Position numbers and translations under genes: made by a program. A DNA stretch of 46,659 nt from Maribrevibacterium harenarium. GTDB taxonomy: Bacteria > Pseudomonadota > Gammaproteobacteria > Pseudomonadales > Marinomonadaceae. The notes under the pieces were generated by a model. The model did not search any database and was not told the origin of the DNA. It saw only the letters and a program-made list of their open reading frames with translations. Positions 7,742 to 18,717 of the stretch are shown piece after piece. Where the stretch lies: NCBI RefSeq assembly GCF_006385675.1, contig NZ_VFRR01000025.1, positions 1 to 46,659 of the forward strand. Reading direction: 5' to 3'. Numbering within the stretch: the stretch's first letter is position 1; each line of letters opens with the position of its first letter.

Positions 7742-8059
7742 ATGTATACAATCAATATTACTGGTCACCACATCGACGTTACCCCAGCCATTAAAGATCA
7801 TATTAACGAAAAAATGGGGAAGATAGCCAAGCTCAGTGACCAGATAACCTCTGTCAACATCACACTTGTGAAGGACAACAAAGAACAAAAGGCCGAAGCC
7901 ACTATCCACCTTCCTGGCAAAGAACTATTCGCTGCGGCCAGCTCTGAAGATCGCCTGTTCCATGCCATCGACGGCATGATTGATAAATTGGCCCGCCAAG
8001 TAGACAAACACAAAACCAAACAATCCGCTACCAACCATAAAGCGGCAGTAGCTTCATAG
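7742..8059 (+). CDS. hpf: ribosome hibernation promoting factor, short form
   Basis: A 105-residue HPF/YfiA-family protein. The N-terminus MYTINITGHHIDVTPAIKDH and the C-terminal AIDGMIDKLARQVDKHKTK closely follow E. coli HPF. Such proteins bind the 30S decoding channel and stabilise inactive 100S (HPF) or 70S (YfiA) ribosomes in stationary phase. The tail is short and basic and lacks the acidic YfiA tail, so the HPF side of the family is favoured. The gene stands alone with its own promoter and terminator, rather than next to rpoN-ptsN where hpf often sits. A strong Shine-Dalgarno supports the start. Confidence 0.88.
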   Translation: MYTINITGHHIDVTPAIKDHINEKMGKIAKLSDQITSVNITLVKDNKEQKAEATIHLPGKELFAAASSEDRLFHAIDGMIDKLARQVDKHKTKQSATNHKAAVAS

Positions 8060-8082
8060 AAAGCCAGTTTGTACCCAACTAT

Positions 8083-8106
8083 GCGCGCCTTTCGGGGCGC
8101 GTTTTG
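8083..8106 (+). terminator. terminator after hpf
   Basis: CGCGCC-TTTCGG-GGCGCG stem (8084-8089 with 8096-8101) followed by TTTTG. Confidence 0.75.
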
Positions 8107-8159
8107 CATTCTGAAACCTCCCTTCCTGCTTTATTTCAAACAGCCTTTATCAAAAGTCA

Positions 8160-8189
8160 TTGAACTGGGAACTCTTAACCACATATAGT
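8160..8189 (+). promoter_or_regulatory. candidate sigma-70 promoter of yccA
   Basis: TTGAAC at 8160-8165, an 18-bp spacer and TATAGT at 8184-8189. A strong AAAGGAG lies just before the yccA ATG. Confidence 0.5.
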
Positions 8190-8230
8190 GTCTTAGATTC
8201 AGGTTATTTTCTTAAAGGAGAAATCACACC

Positions 8231-8887
8231 ATGCGTTATACAGAAACTCTGTCGACCAGTTCGTCGCAAGCTGCCAACAAAACGCTGCGTAACACCTACG
8301 GTCTGTTGTCACTGACTTTACTGTTTAGTGCTTTCACAGCAGGTTTAAGTATGGCATTCAATTTGCCACACCCAGGCCTAATCATCACCTTGGTTGGTTT
8401 TTATGGATTGTTGTTTTTGACCCATAAATTCCGTAACAGCGCAGTGGGTATTTTGTGCGTATTCGCATTGACTGGCTTTATGGGATTAACGCTTGGCCCA
8501 ATTCTTTCGGCGTACCTAGCATTGTCGAATGGCGCTAGCCTGATTATGTCTGCTTTAGGCATCACCGGTCTGTCGTTCTTGGGTCTGTCTGCTTACGCGC
8601 TAGTCTCCAAAAAAGACTTTAGTTTCCTAAATGGCTTTTTAACTGTTGGCTTCTTTGCTTTATTGTTCGCCATGATTGCCGGCTTCTTTATCCAGATGCC
8701 AGCGCTACAAATCTTTATCTCGGTAGGCTTCACTTTATTCTCAGCCGCTGTAATTTTGCTGCAAACCAGTGAAATCGTACGTGGTGGTGAGACTAACTAC
8801 GTGATCGCTACCGTGAACCTTTACGTGTCTCTATACAATATGTTCCTAAGCATTCTTTCACTACTAGGAATGTCTTCTGACGATTAA
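8231..8887 (+). CDS. yccA: Bax inhibitor-1 family inner-membrane protein YccA
   Basis: A 218-residue protein with about seven hydrophobic helices, beginning with a short polar N-terminus (MRYTETLSTSSSQAANKTLRN). It matches the BI-1/YccA family (YGLLSLTLLFSAFTAG; late motif SEIVRGGETNYVIATVNLYVSLYNMFLSIL, where the conserved acidic residues of the family lie). E. coli YccA is an FtsH substrate and modulator that protects the SecY translocon. Its placement next to the tus genes is conserved (yccA and tusE are neighbours in E. coli). The AAAGGAG and ATG fix the start. Confidence 0.92.
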   Translation: MRYTETLSTSSSQAANKTLRNTYGLLSLTLLFSAFTAGLSMAFNLPHPGLIITLVGFYGLLFLTHKFRNSAVGILCVFALTGFMGLTLGPILSAYLALSNGASLIMSALGITGLSFLGLSAYALVSKKDFSFLNGFLTVGFFALLFAMIAGFFIQMPALQIFISVGFTLFSAAVILLQTSEIVRGGETNYVIATVNLYVSLYNMFLSILSLLGMSSDD

Positions 8888-8919
8888 GTTAGCCTTCTCC
8901 CACCGCTAACTTACAGGAG

Positions 8920-8946
8920 AAAAGCCGCTGACCGCGGCTTTTTTTC
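8920..8946 (+). terminator. terminator after yccA
   Basis: AAAGCCGC-TGACC-GCGGCTTT followed by a T run. It separates yccA from tusD although both point the same way. Confidence 0.8.
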
Positions 8947-8989
8947 TGTGTAGACTTAGCGAACCTTGTCGAATTGCCCATTAAATCCT

Positions 8990-9385
8990 ATGAAATTTGC
9001 ACTTCTTGTCACCGGCGGCCCGTTTCAGAGCAAATCCTGCCATTCCGCATTGTCATTTGCCAAAGCCATCATCGCCCATCCAGACCATGAGCTTATTGGC
9101 GTGTTTTTTTACGAAGATGCCGTTCTGGTTGCCAATCAGCTAAGTAACCCACCGCGAGATGAAATGAATATCACCCACAGCTGGCAGCAGTTAGCACAAA
9201 CCAGCGGAGTGGAATTAAAAGTCTGCATCGCCGCCGCCATCCGCCGAGGCATCTTAAACGAAGCAGAAGCCACGCGACACGAACAAGCCCATCACAACTT
9301 AGCCTCTGGTTTCACCTTAGAAGGCCTAGGCACCTTGATCGAATTAGAGCAACAAGCAGATCGCCTTGTGAGGTTTCGCCCATGA
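8990..9385 (+). CDS. tusD: sulfurtransferase complex subunit TusD
   Basis: A 131-residue DsrE-family protein. TusD, TusC and TusB form a hexamer that passes persulfide sulfur from TusA to TusE for 2-thiouridine synthesis at U34 of tRNA(Lys, Glu, Gln). The active cysteine is C79 in VCIAAAIRRG, equivalent to Cys78 of the E. coli protein. The N-terminus MKFALLVTGGPFQSK is the family's first strand, so the ATG at 8990 is chosen over a TTG at 8966. The stop overlaps the tusC start by 4 bp (ATGA). MnmA, the final acceptor of this relay, is encoded in the same window at 28601. Confidence 0.95.
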   Translation: MKFALLVTGGPFQSKSCHSALSFAKAIIAHPDHELIGVFFYEDAVLVANQLSNPPRDEMNITHSWQQLAQTSGVELKVCIAAAIRRGILNEAEATRHEQAHHNLASGFTLEGLGTLIELEQQADRLVRFRP

Positions 9386-9720
9386 GCACCCTGATTTATC
9401 TCACCAGCTCCAGTTACAGTAGCTTAACCATCAAAGAAGCCCTAGATATGGCCCTCGTGTTTGGCACCTTTGAGCAAGAAGTTGCCATCGCCGTCACCGG
9501 AGGGGGTCTGACCCTCTTACTTGAGGGTCAGACCCCTAGTGAAGAGCATGGCAAGCACTTGTTTAAACTACTGGATGGGCTTGAGTTTTACGATATCAAC
9601 AAGCTTTATGTGCGAGCAGATGAAAGCGCTCATTTAGCCTTGTGGGAAGGCATCACGGCCCTATCAGACACTGAGTGGCAGCAGCTCTTTTCCCAATACC
9701 AACATGTTTTACGGTTTTAA
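9382..9720 (+). CDS. tusC: sulfurtransferase complex subunit TusC
   Basis: A 112-residue DsrF-like subunit of the TusBCD complex. The start overlaps the tusD stop (ATGA). The core fold (TIKEALDMALVFGTFEQEVAIAV, LLDGLEFYDINKLYV) is normal. Residues 40-53 (GGGLTLLLEGQTPS) are encoded by a perfect 14-bp inverted repeat that recurs in ftsK. It falls where the family has the loop around D-G-V-x-x-L-L-x-G-Q, and the frame and fold appear preserved. Confidence 0.93.
   Translation: MSTLIYLTSSSYSSLTIKEALDMALVFGTFEQEVAIAVTGGGLTLLLEGQTPSEEHGKHLFKLLDGLEFYDINKLYVRADESAHLALWEGITALSDTEWQQLFSQYQHVLRF
9503..9536. repeat. REPIN-like double palindrome inside tusC
   Basis: GGGGTCTGACCCTC (9503-9516), loop TTACTT, GAGGGTCAGACCCC (9523-9536): a perfect 14-bp inverted repeat, each arm itself nearly palindromic around GGTC-W-GACC. 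A sister copy lies inside ftsK at 17146-17184. It is fully coding and in frame. Confidence 0.8.
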
Positions 9721-9721
9721 T

Positions 9722-9994
9722 ATGGCGACTTTACATACTTTAAATAAAGCAGAGTACCCAGCGGCAGTGGAACGGGACTGGCGTTGCGCAGTAAAACCTG
9801 GCGATACGATTTTACTAATCGAAGAAGCGGTATTACGCTTACTCAATCCCGAGGCAATTAACCAGCTAAGTGGCGCAAACTTAACAGCACGGCAAGCTGA
9901 TCTACAAGCTTACGGCTTACAGCCCCCATCTGTGTGTGATGACACTGCTTGGGTTGAGCTGTGTGTAAGTCATGATAAGTTGATCAATTGGTGA
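9722..9994 (+). CDS. tusB: sulfurtransferase complex subunit TusB
   Basis: A 90-residue DsrH-like subunit. The start MATLHTLNKAEYP corresponds to the MLHTLxxSP beginning of E. coli TusB, and the segment PGDTILLIEEAVL is the family's second strand/helix. A longer frame from 9704 overlaps tusC and lacks a ribosome site. The next relay gene, tusE, would be expected directly downstream but is displaced by a TA module. Confidence 0.88.
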   Translation: MATLHTLNKAEYPAAVERDWRCAVKPGDTILLIEEAVLRLLNPEAINQLSGANLTARQADLQAYGLQPPSVCDDTAWVELCVSHDKLINW

Positions 9995-10009
9995 TATGTA
10001 TTTAACCCC

Positions 10010-10058
10010 ATGACGGCCTTTCTCACCGCTGCTATACTTCTGCTATACGTGTATAGCA
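10010..10058 (+). promoter_or_regulatory. promoter and operator of the RelBE-type module in the tus block
   Basis: ATGACG (10010-10015), a 17-bp spacer and TATACT (10033-10038) form a promoter. It overlaps TGCTATAC half-sites at 10030-10037 and 10041-10048, the latter completing an 8-bp-arm palindrome TGCTATAC-GT-GTATAGCA (10041-10058). This layout is typical of an autorepressed ribbon-helix-helix antitoxin. Confidence 0.65.
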
Positions 10059-10068
10059 ACGGAGTATC

Positions 10069-10296
10069 ATGATGTTAGCCATACGTTTACCAGCAGATAT
10101 TGAGTCCCGCCTAAATGCTTTAGCAAATGAAACAGGACGAACCAAAACCTACTATGCCAGAGAAGCGATCTTGAAGTATTTAGATGAACTTGAAGATCAA
10201 TACATGGCGGAAAAGATTATGGAAAATGTAAAGAGCGGCAAAGAAAAGCTGCACTCATTGGATGAGGTGGAACGTGAACTTGGTCTGGACAACTGA
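10069..10296 (+). CDS. RelB/CopG-type ribbon-helix-helix antitoxin
   Basis: A 75-residue protein. The N-terminal ribbon-helix-helix (LAIRLPADIESRLNALANETGRTKTYYAREAIL) binds DNA, and the C-terminal acidic helix (YLDELEDQYMAEKIMENVKSG) is the likely toxin-neutralising part. Two ATGs (10069 and 10072) follow GGAG. The strong palindrome just upstream is a likely autoregulatory operator. It overlaps the following toxin gene. The pair separates tusB from tusE. Confidence 0.85.
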   Translation: MMLAIRLPADIESRLNALANETGRTKTYYAREAILKYLDELEDQYMAEKIMENVKSGKEKLHSLDEVERELGLDN

Positions 10297-10540
10297 GTTA
10301 ACAGAGACAGCCAAAAAACAACTCGCAAAACTTGATCGCCAACAAGCTCAGCGAATCATCAAATATCTTAGACAAGTCGCCAGTCTAGAAAACCCAAAGG
10401 ATAGAGGCAAAGCACTGACTGGCAATTTATCCGGTTTTTGGCGATATCGAGTCGGAGACTACCGTATCATTTGTGATATTCAAGCCAGTGAGTTGGTGAT
10501 TGTCGCAGTATTCATCGGTCATAGAAAACATATCTATTAA
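10262..10540 (+). CDS. RelE/ParE-family toxin
   Basis: Up to 92 residues, with homology beginning at VWTTELTETAKKQLAKLDRQ and continuing through GNLSGFWRYRVGDYRIICDI to the C-terminal IGHRKHIY, the canonical RelE mRNA-interferase fold with its basic and tyrosine residues. Most homologues start at the VWT segment, so the true start may be the TTG at 10280 or the GTG at 10274 rather than the ATG at 10262. In every case it overlaps the antitoxin, implying translational coupling. Target (ribosome-dependent mRNA cleavage) is inferred from the family. Confidence 0.85.
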   Translation: MRWNVNLVWTTELTETAKKQLAKLDRQQAQRIIKYLRQVASLENPKDRGKALTGNLSGFWRYRVGDYRIICDIQASELVIVAVFIGHRKHIY

Positions 10541-10556
10541 AACAAGAGTAGAACGT

Positions 10557-10877
10557 ATGTCAGTCCCTTTCCCTGAGGTAGACGAAGAAGGCTATTTACT
10601 GGATCTAAATAATTGGAATGAAGCCTTGGCAGAGCAAATTGCCAAGCAAGAGGGTCTAAGCCTCACTCCCGCCCATTGGGAGATTATTCATTTGCTGAGA
10701 GGATTCTACCAGCAGTTTGAAGTGTCTCCTGCCATGCGGCCGTTAGTCAAAGCCGTAACCAAAGAGCTCGGGGCCGAGAAAGGTAAAAGCATCTATCTGA
10801 TGCAGCTTTTTCCCGGCAGCCCCCCAAAGCTGGCTGCCAAGATCGCTGGGTTACCCAAACCAGCTAACTGTCTATAG
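10557..10877 (+). CDS. tusE: sulfur relay protein TusE (DsrC family)
   Basis: A 106-residue protein. The DsrC fold is clear (GYLLDLNNWNEALAEQIAKQEG, LSLTPAHWEIIHLLRGFYQQ), as is the swinging C-terminal arm IAGLPKPANCL with the sulfur-carrying cysteine as the penultimate residue (C105). TusE takes persulfide from TusD and hands it to MnmA. I chose the ATG at 10557, since the longer frame from 10500 overlaps the RelE-like toxin. The 16-bp gap after the toxin suggests TusE may now be transcribed partly from the TA promoter. Confidence 0.93.
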   Translation: MSVPFPEVDEEGYLLDLNNWNEALAEQIAKQEGLSLTPAHWEIIHLLRGFYQQFEVSPAMRPLVKAVTKELGAEKGKSIYLMQLFPGSPPKLAAKIAGLPKPANCL

Positions 10878-10878
10878 C

Positions 10879-11631
10879 TTATTTGCCGTACCAAGACAGC
10901 TTTTCATGCAAGGTGACCACTTCCCCAATGATTAACAAGGCCGGGGACTGCACGGCGTTATCGGTCACCACTTGATGAATATCCTTGATGCTGGAAGTAA
11001 ATACCCGCTGTTCGGCAGAAGTCCCTCTCTCCACCACCGCCACCGGCATAGAAGGACGCATACCAAACCGAATCAGTGACTGGGAAATCGACTCCAAGCC
11101 GGTTAAGCCCATGTAAATCACCAAGGTTTGGCTAGGGTGTACCAGCTCATCCCAGGGCAACTCGGTGGTACCGTCTTTCAAATGCCCAGTTAAAAAACGC
11201 ACCGATTGGGCGTAATCCCGATGGGTTAGGGGAATCCCCGCATAAGCCGCACAACCTGCCGCTGCCGTCACCCCAGGCACGACTTCAAAGGATACGCCAG
11301 CTTCTACCAACTCTTCTAACTCTTCCCCACCACGACCAAAAATAAATGGATCGCCCCCTTTAAGGCGCACTACGATCTTACCTTGCTGGGCTTTTTCCAC
11401 TAACAGGGCATTAATTTGATCTTGGGGTAAGCTATGCAGCGACTTCGCTTTTCCCACATAAAGTTTTTCCGCGCTATCAGGGATGAGCGCAATAATGTCT
11501 TTCCCAACCAAACGGTCGTACAACACCACCTCCGCTTGAGTAAGTAAACGGTGCGCCTTCAGGGTAAGCAGCTCCGGGTCGCCGGGACCTGCACCAATTA
11601 AGTAAACTTTGCCATGCATATCTTGTTTCAT
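10879..11631 (-). CDS. cobA: uroporphyrinogen-III C-methyltransferase (SUMT)
   Basis: About 250 residues. It transfers two methyl groups from S-adenosylmethionine to uroporphyrinogen III, giving precorrin-2 for siroheme/cobalamin. The motif [18 protein letters not shown] (residues ~8-25), [17 protein letters not shown] and [21 protein letters not shown] are the SUMT signatures. It is the stand-alone methyltransferase, without the CysG N-terminal dehydrogenase/ferrochelatase part. Starts are possible at 11631 or 11619. The longer ATG at 11658 is unlikely because it lies inside the serS terminator hairpin. The stop is 1 bp from the convergent tusE stop. Confidence 0.92.
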   Translation of the reverse strand: MKQDMHGKVYLIGAGPGDPELLTLKAHRLLTQAEVVLYDRLVGKDIIALIPDSAEKLYVGKAKSLHSLPQDQINALLVEKAQQGKIVVRLKGGDPFIFGRGGEELEELVEAGVSFEVVPGVTAAAGCAAYAGIPLTHRDYAQSVRFLTGHLKDGTTELPWDELVHPSQTLVIYMGLTGLESISQSLIRFGMRPSMPVAVVERGTSAEQRVFTSSIKDIHQVVTDNAVQSPALLIIGEVVTLHEKLSWYGK

Positions 11632-11645
11632 CATTCCAATAAACG

Positions 11646-11703
11646 AAAAAGCCTCCACACAAAACCGACAAACAAAAGGGTCAATCCGTGTAAGAGGCTT
11701 TTA
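11646..11703 (-). terminator. terminator between serS and cobA
   Basis: On the minus strand an outer stem AAAAGCCTC/GAGGCTTTT is extended by a second ACAC/GTGT pairing and ends in TTTTTC. The loop is long (~27 nt). It implies that cobA needs read-through or its own promoter. Confidence 0.5.
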
Positions 11704-11730
11704 ATAATCGAGCCGCAACCCGATAAAGTG

Positions 11731-13437
<1,707 letters not shown>

Positions 13438-13444
<7 letters not shown>

Positions 13445-14805
13445 AAATCGCCTTCCCCTTCCGTGCTTTCCTGATATTGACGTTGTCTCGGACTTTGGGC
13501 ATCTAGCTCTGCCAACCAAGCCAACTTCTCGCCGATTTTCTTTTCTAAGCCGCGATCCGTCGGGTGGTAGTAGCGCTCTCCGGCCATTTCCTTGGGAAGA
13601 TAACTTTCCCCAGCGGCGTAGGCATACTCCTCGTTATGGGCATAGCGGTAGTCTTCACCATGACCCATTTCCTTCGCTAGTTCCGTAGGGGCATTGCGTA
13701 AATGATTGGGCACTTCATAGCTCGGCTGCTTGGCAACATCTGCCATCATTTGATTGAAGGCTTTGTACAAGGCATTACTTTTGGGGGCACAAGCCATATA
13801 GACAGCGGCTTGAGCAATGGCACGATTCCCCTCATAGGCACCCACGCGCTCGTAAATGTCCCAAGCGTTTAGGCCAATTTGCAGCGCCCGTGGGTCCGCA
13901 TTGCCAATATCTTCCGAGGCAATCGCCAACAAACGCCGAGCAATATACAGTGGGTCACAGCCACCATCGAGCATACGCGCCATCCAGTACAAGGCCCCAT
14001 CCGGGGAAGAACCACGCACGGATTTATGAAATGCAGAAATCTGATCGTAAAAGGCATCCCCTTGGCGATCAAAGCGGCGCAAACTGGCCCCGAGCACTTC
14101 TTCTAATTGAGCGTCGGTAACTTGCTCCCCGTCTTCCACAAAGTCCGCTAAGACTTCGAGGAAGTTTAAGCTGCGGCGTACATCGCCATCGGCAGCCACG
14201 GCCATCAATTCTAAATGGCGATCAGAAATCATAATCTGCCGCTGCCCCAAACCGCGCTCACTATCCGTTAAGGCTTGCCGCATGGCTTGTACCAAGTCAG
14301 AGATTTCTGGCGTTTTCAGGCGGTATACCCGCGCCCGAGACAACAATGCCGAGTTGAGCTCAAAAGCGGGATTTTCCGTGGTCGCTCCCACAAAAATAAA
14401 GGTGCCATCTTCGATGTAAGGCAGAAACGCATCCTGTTGAGATTTATTAAAGCGATGCACTTCATCCACAAACAGCAAGGTGGGCTTTTGCGTCATATCA
14501 CGCCATTGCTTGGCTTTATCTACCGCTGCACGGATATCTTTCACGCCGGACATAACCGCCGACAATTCAATAAACTGGGCATCCACGGATTTCGCAAACA
14601 ACTGGGCAAAGGTCGTTTTCCCTACCCCCGGCGGCCCCCACAAAATAAAGGAGTGGGCTTGCCCTTTAGCCACCATCCGGTACAGAGGTTTATCCGGCGC
14701 AACCAAGTGTCGCTGCCCCACGTATTCATCCAAATTGCGTGGGCGCATACGGGCAGCGAGGGGTTTAAAACTGCCTTGCTGTTGATCGGCAAATAAATCA
14801 TCCAT
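13438..14805 (-). CDS. rarA: replication-associated recombination protein A (MgsA/RarA)
   Basis: A 455-residue AAA+ clamp-loader-like ATPase acting at stalled forks. It has Walker [10 protein letters not shown] (residues 57-65), Walker [11 protein letters not shown] (~109-118), sensor 1 GATTENPAF and the C-terminal tetramerisation/MgsA domain ([50 protein letters not shown]). The start [10 protein letters not shown] matches the PCNA/beta-type N-terminus of family members. It lies 8 bp downstream of lolA in the common lolA-rarA-crcB-serS order. Confidence 0.96.
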
Positions 14806-14813
14806 ATGGGAAC

Positions 14814-15428
14814 TTAACCTGCTGGCTGCTCAACGCCAGGCTCGATGATCAAATCCACGTAATCCGGCAGGTCGACTTTAAAGTTTTCTGGCGATACCCC
14901 TTCGTGGGCTTCGACATTTTTGAACTCAATGAGGGTGGTTTGGCCCAGAGCATCTTTGATCGACATAGCTTGGATCAGATCATTACGGAACGACAAAGTC
15001 AGCGTTTGAAACAGGTCCTCCTCCCCTTTTGGAGCCAGCTGATACTTAGCACCCGACAAGGTTTTCACGTCATAGTGCTGCAATACATTCTCGGCGGACT
15101 CACCTAATAGGGCCGCTGGAGAATTACCCACGCTGGCAGCCAATGGCTTTTGGGTGGCTTGCTCGAAATCCACATCCCAAATGGTGACGGTTTTGCCATC
15201 GGCAATAATACGTTGCGGAAATGGGGAAATGGTATCCCACACAAAACGATTGGGCTCCGCTAGCAAAAATACCCCTTCACTGACCTGAATCTGCTTACCT
15301 TGGTCATTGTAAGTGGTTTGGCGGAACTCACCTTCCACATTGCGGTTGATTTCCAGCAACTCGGTAAGAGAACTTTCGGCTTGAGCAACGCTCGCCAACA
15401 ATAGCAACAACAAACTAAATATACGCAC
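14814..15428 (-). CDS. lolA: outer-membrane lipoprotein carrier protein LolA
   Basis: A periplasmic chaperone of 204 residues that shuttles lipoproteins from LolCDE to LolB. It has a signal peptide ([17 protein letters not shown], cleaved before ESS), then the LolA fold ([60 protein letters not shown]). I prefer the GTG at 15428 because AAAGGAG lies 8-9 bp upstream. The ATG at 15455 would put charged residues before the signal and place the ribosome site inside the gene. It sits 81 bp downstream of ftsK. Confidence 0.9.
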   Translation of the reverse strand: MRIFSLLLLLLASVAQAESSLTELLEINRNVEGEFRQTTYNDQGKQIQVSEGVFLLAEPNRFVWDTISPFPQRIIADGKTVTIWDVDFEQATQKPLAASVGNSPAALLGESAENVLQHYDVKTLSGAKYQLAPKGEEDLFQTLTLSFRNDLIQAMSIKDALGQTTLIEFKNVEAHEGVSPENFKVDLPDYVDLIIEPGVEQPAG

Positions 15429-15509
15429 TCGGGTAACTCCTTTGTCTCGCGGCATGACATCTGCCACGAATACCACTTTAATCAATAACGGAAAAATCAA
15501 TATGGGGGC

Positions 15510-18137
15510 TTATTCGGGAATTAACACATCCCGCTGACCGTTTGTCCCCATAGGTCCGACTAAGCCCGCGTCTTCCATCGCTTCCACCAAATTCGCAGCC
15601 CGGTTATAGCCAATTTTTAAACGTCGCTGAATCGACGAAATCGACGCTTTGCGGGTTTCAATCACGATCTTCACCGCTTCATCATACAGGGGGTCAGCAT
15701 CTTCACTGTTACCGCCGGTCATAAGATCTTCTGGGTTAGCTACCACCTCGGTGATGTAATCCGGCTCCCCTCTGGCTTTCCATTCTTCCACTACCGCATG
15801 AACTTCTTCATCGGATACAAAGGCACCGTGCACCCGAATCGGCGTTGGCAAACCCGCCGGAAGATACAACATATCCCCTTGTCCTAGTAGCTGCTCCGCA
15901 CCACCCTGATCCAGAATTGTCCGAGAATCAATCTTGGTAGAAACTTGGAACGCCATGCGCGTCGGGATATTGGCCTTGATCAACCCCGTGATCACGTCTA
16001 CCGATGGGCGCTGGGTCGCCAAGATCAAATGGATACCAGCAGCACGGGCCTTTTGCGCGATCCGGGCGATCAGCTCTTCGACTTTCTTGCCGACGATCAT
16101 CATCATATCGGCAAACTCGTCTACTACGATGACAATATAAGGCAAGGGTTCCAAATGAGGTACGGTACGCGCCACGCCGTCCTGACCAAACATGGCTTCG
16201 TGCTCTGGCTGCCAGAGTGGGTCTTCTAACGGCTGCCCATCTTCGATAGCGTCCCGAACTTTCTTGTTGTAGCCAGCGATATTCCTCACTCCAAGTTTCG
16301 ACATCAGCTTGTAGCGCCGTTCCATTTCATCTACCGACCAACGCAAACCATTGGCGGCATCTTTCATGTCGGTAATAACCGGGGTAATCAGGTGTGGGAT
16401 GCCCTCATAAATCGACAGCTCCAGCATTTTTGGGTCCACCATGATCATGCGCACTTCGTCCGGTGTAGACTTAAGCAACATACTCAAAATCATGGCATTA
16501 ACCCCTACCGACTTACCGGAGCCAGTCGTACCTGCTACCAGTAAGTGAGGCATTTTTGCTAAATCCACCACCACCGGCTCGCCGGAGATATCATGCCCCA
16601 ATGCCATGGTCAGAGGCGACTTGGCATTGTCATACATGGGGGTGTTTATCACTTCAGAGAAATACACCGTGTCCCGATGCTGGTTCGGAATCTCGATACC
16701 AATGGTGGATTTGCCGGCGATCACCTCCACCACCCGCACACTTAATACGCTAAGGGAGCGGGCTAAATCTTTCGCCAAATTGGTAATGCGCGACACCTTA
16801 ACCCCAGGGGCAGGCTGAATTTCAAAGCGCGTAATGACTGGCCCAGGATTCACTTCTACTACTTCTGCTTTCACGCCGAAATCCAACAGGCGCAGCTCCA
16901 ATAGCGATGACAACTCGATCAACTCATCTTCCGAGTAGCCACCATTTTTTGGCTTCGGCTGCGTCAACACGCCACGGTCTGGCAGGGTATAACCTTCGCT
17001 CTCAGGCTGGGCTGGCGCTGGCTTGCCGGCCGCCGATGACTTCGGCTCATCCGATTGGTGTTCTGGCTCACTAAGGGAATCCAGCTGTTTGGCTTCCGAC
17101 AAAGTACGCACCGCAGGGCGACTGGCGGCGGGCTTGGGTTCCACCAAGGGGTCAGACCCCTTTTCCACGAGGGTCTGACCCCTTTTAGGGGGTTCTACGG
17201 TAAAGGGTTCGTCGTCTTCGATATAGAGGGTATCGGTGAAACCAATTTCTCGGTCTTCGTCATCAAAGTCATCTAAAGTGAAGTCCGCTAGAGAGGGCTC
17301 TTCATGGCGTTTTGGAGTTTCCGGTTGAGCTTCCGGCTTAACTTTCTTGGCAGGCAAGAGCTTTTGCCACCAGGCTGGCTTGTCCTCGGCCTCTTCTTCC
17401 TCTTCTGCTAGATCCAATTCTTCCGTTTCAGTGACTGATGGCTGGCTGGCACCTTTTTTACGGAAAATAGCTGGGCGCTCTAGGTCTGCATCCCCGTCTT
17501 CCTGCTCCTGTTCAGCTAATTCGGCTTTACGCTCTTGACGGGCTTGATGTTTATCGCGAAGTTTTAAATAGCCCTTTTCTAGCATTGCGCCGATGCGTTC
17601 AAATACGCTTAACCAATGAATTTGCATCATTAAGGTAAAAGCCAACAGGGTCATGGCTAAACTCACTAGAGTGGCACCATCGTAGCCAAGCCAACGGTGT
17701 AGCCACTCCCCCACGCTATGCCCAAGAATCCCCCCTTGACCAAACTGCATCGGGGTAGTGCCGACCGTATGTAAAAAACACAATGCCGAGCCAAAAATAA
17801 GATAGCTAAAGGTGCCAAATAGACTAAACAAAGACAGGGTGAGGGGCTGCATACCATGGGGATTGCGCCACAGCACCAAAGTCACCGCCAAAAATAACAC
17901 TGGCAGAGAGAAGAATAGCGTCCCGAAAAAGCCGGACAACAAATCTGCCAAGGTAGCGCCAAACAAGCCCATGGAGTTACGCACCAAACCATCGGCACCG
18001 GAGTAGAACCAGCCCGGGTCTTGAGGGCTATAGGTATAGGTGGCAAAGGCGAAAAAGAGAAAAAACACCAACGCCAATAAAACTGAGCTTTGCTTTGCAA
18101 AGGTTCCCCAAATCGGGGGCCGCACATCCTGCGTCAA
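15510..18137 (-). CDS. ftsK: DNA translocase FtsK
   Basis: 875 residues. The N-terminal ~170 residues hold four transmembrane helices that anchor it at the septum. An acidic, proline-rich linker covers ~190-400, and the RecA-like motor follows (Walker [11 protein letters not shown] near 533, [11 protein letters not shown]). The C-terminal gamma winged helix ([25 protein letters not shown]) reads KOPS DNA motifs and activates XerCD. The start is a TTG at 18137 preceded by AAGGCAGGTGA. The linker includes a GGGGTC double palindrome at 17146-17184 encoding [14 protein letters not shown]. The control region and first codons lie in a 56-bp sequence duplicated at 19377. Confidence 0.97.
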   Translation of the reverse strand: MTQDVRPPIWGTFAKQSSVLLALVFFLFFAFATYTYSPQDPGWFYSGADGLVRNSMGLFGATLADLLSGFFGTLFFSLPVLFLAVTLVLWRNPHGMQPLTLSLFSLFGTFSYLIFGSALCFLHTVGTTPMQFGQGGILGHSVGEWLHRWLGYDGATLVSLAMTLLAFTLMMQIHWLSVFERIGAMLEKGYLKLRDKHQARQERKAELAEQEQEDGDADLERPAIFRKKGASQPSVTETEELDLAEEEEEAEDKPAWWQKLLPAKKVKPEAQPETPKRHEEPSLADFTLDDFDDEDREIGFTDTLYIEDDEPFTVEPPKRGQTLVEKGSDPLVEPKPAASRPAVRTLSEAKQLDSLSEPEHQSDEPKSSAAGKPAPAQPESEGYTLPDRGVLTQPKPKNGGYSEDELIELSSLLELRLLDFGVKAEVVEVNPGPVITRFEIQPAPGVKVSRITNLAKDLARSLSVLSVRVVEVIAGKSTIGIEIPNQHRDTVYFSEVINTPMYDNAKSPLTMALGHDISGEPVVVDLAKMPHLLVAGTTGSGKSVGVNAMILSMLLKSTPDEVRMIMVDPKMLELSIYEGIPHLITPVITDMKDAANGLRWSVDEMERRYKLMSKLGVRNIAGYNKKVRDAIEDGQPLEDPLWQPEHEAMFGQDGVARTVPHLEPLPYIVIVVDEFADMMMIVGKKVEELIARIAQKARAAGIHLILATQRPSVDVITGLIKANIPTRMAFQVSTKIDSRTILDQGGAEQLLGQGDMLYLPAGLPTPIRVHGAFVSDEEVHAVVEEWKARGEPDYITEVVANPEDLMTGGNSEDADPLYDEAVKIVIETRKASISSIQRRLKIGYNRAANLVEAMEDAGLVGPMGTNGQRDVLIPE
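17146..17184. repeat. REPIN-like double palindrome inside ftsK
   Basis: AAGGGGTCAGACCC (17146-17159), an 11-nt loop, GGGTCTGACCCCTT (17171-17184): a perfect 14-bp inverted repeat whose arms match those in tusC (9503-9536). It lies in frame in the low-complexity FtsK linker. Confidence 0.8.
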
Positions 18138-18186
18138 ACGTCACCTGCCTTCAGATCGTGAATTGCTGTGGCGCTAGAATAGCATA
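18131..18186. repeat. 56-bp direct repeat, copy 1 (ftsK control region)
   Basis: Identical over 56 bp to 19377-19432 and in the same orientation. This copy contains the ftsK TTG start, its Shine-Dalgarno and upstream -10-like TATTCT/TATGCT sequences. The two copies bracket the TacAT-like cassette and vapC remnant. Confidence 0.95.
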
Positions 18187-18204
18187 CTTTAAGCTACAAG
18201 CTGA

Positions 18205-18717
18205 CTAGTCAGGTGGGGCATGAGTAGCGAAGAAATTTTCAATCGACTTGATTGGCATCCAGAGCTTTGTAGTTTGAATTTCTTGTTGCAAAAAGATAAA
18301 GCCGACCTTTTGGTAAAAGGCAACCAGCGCATCATCTTTCGCATCGACAAACAATCCAACCACACCTAACTGTCTATTGATATGCAAAGTGCGCTGCATG
18401 GCATCGATAACCAAGATTTTGGCATAGCCTTGACCTTGGTAGTGCCTATCCACACCCATCCGAGCGAGGAGCACAGCCGGTAACGGATGGGGGTAATTTT
18501 TATAAAATTTGTGGTCAATAGGGATACTAACCTGAGTATCGCTCAGAGTATAAAAACCAGCGATGTCTCCTGCACATTCCCCTTCCAACACGAAGGATCT
18601 GGAAAGATTGTGTTTGCCCGCTCGACGAGCCGTTTCCCTTAGAAACTTATTGATAAGGTCATTTGCACAGTCAAACCCTTTACGGTTATGACTTGCGTTT
18701 AACTCTGGCAACGCCAT
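18205..18717 (-). CDS. GNAT-family toxin (TacT/AtaT-like)
   Basis: A 170-residue GCN5-type acetyltransferase. The fold includes FDCANDLINKFLRETARRAGKHN near the N-terminus and the acetyl-CoA-binding LARMGVDRHYQGQGYAKILVIDAM (residues ~84-108, Q/R-x-x-G-x-G/A loop). It ends with DDALVAFYQKVGFIFL, a catalytic-tyrosine-type strand. Together with the upstream DUF1778-type gene it is the standard TacA-TacT arrangement, in which the toxin acetylates aminoacyl-tRNA and blocks translation. The ATG overlaps the antitoxin by 32 bp. It is transcribed toward ftsK, whose start is 68 bp away, with no terminator seen between. Confidence 0.85.
   Translation of the reverse strand: MALPELNASHNRKGFDCANDLINKFLRETARRAGKHNLSRSFVLEGECAGDIAGFYTLSDTQVSIPIDHKFYKNYPHPLPAVLLARMGVDRHYQGQGYAKILVIDAMQRTLHINRQLGVVGLFVDAKDDALVAFYQKVGFIFLQQEIQTTKLWMPIKSIENFFATHAPPD

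Noticed and set aside
11632..11658. Longer cobA start at 11658
   Set aside because: That ATG lies inside the serS terminator hairpin and adds residues not found in SUMT proteins.
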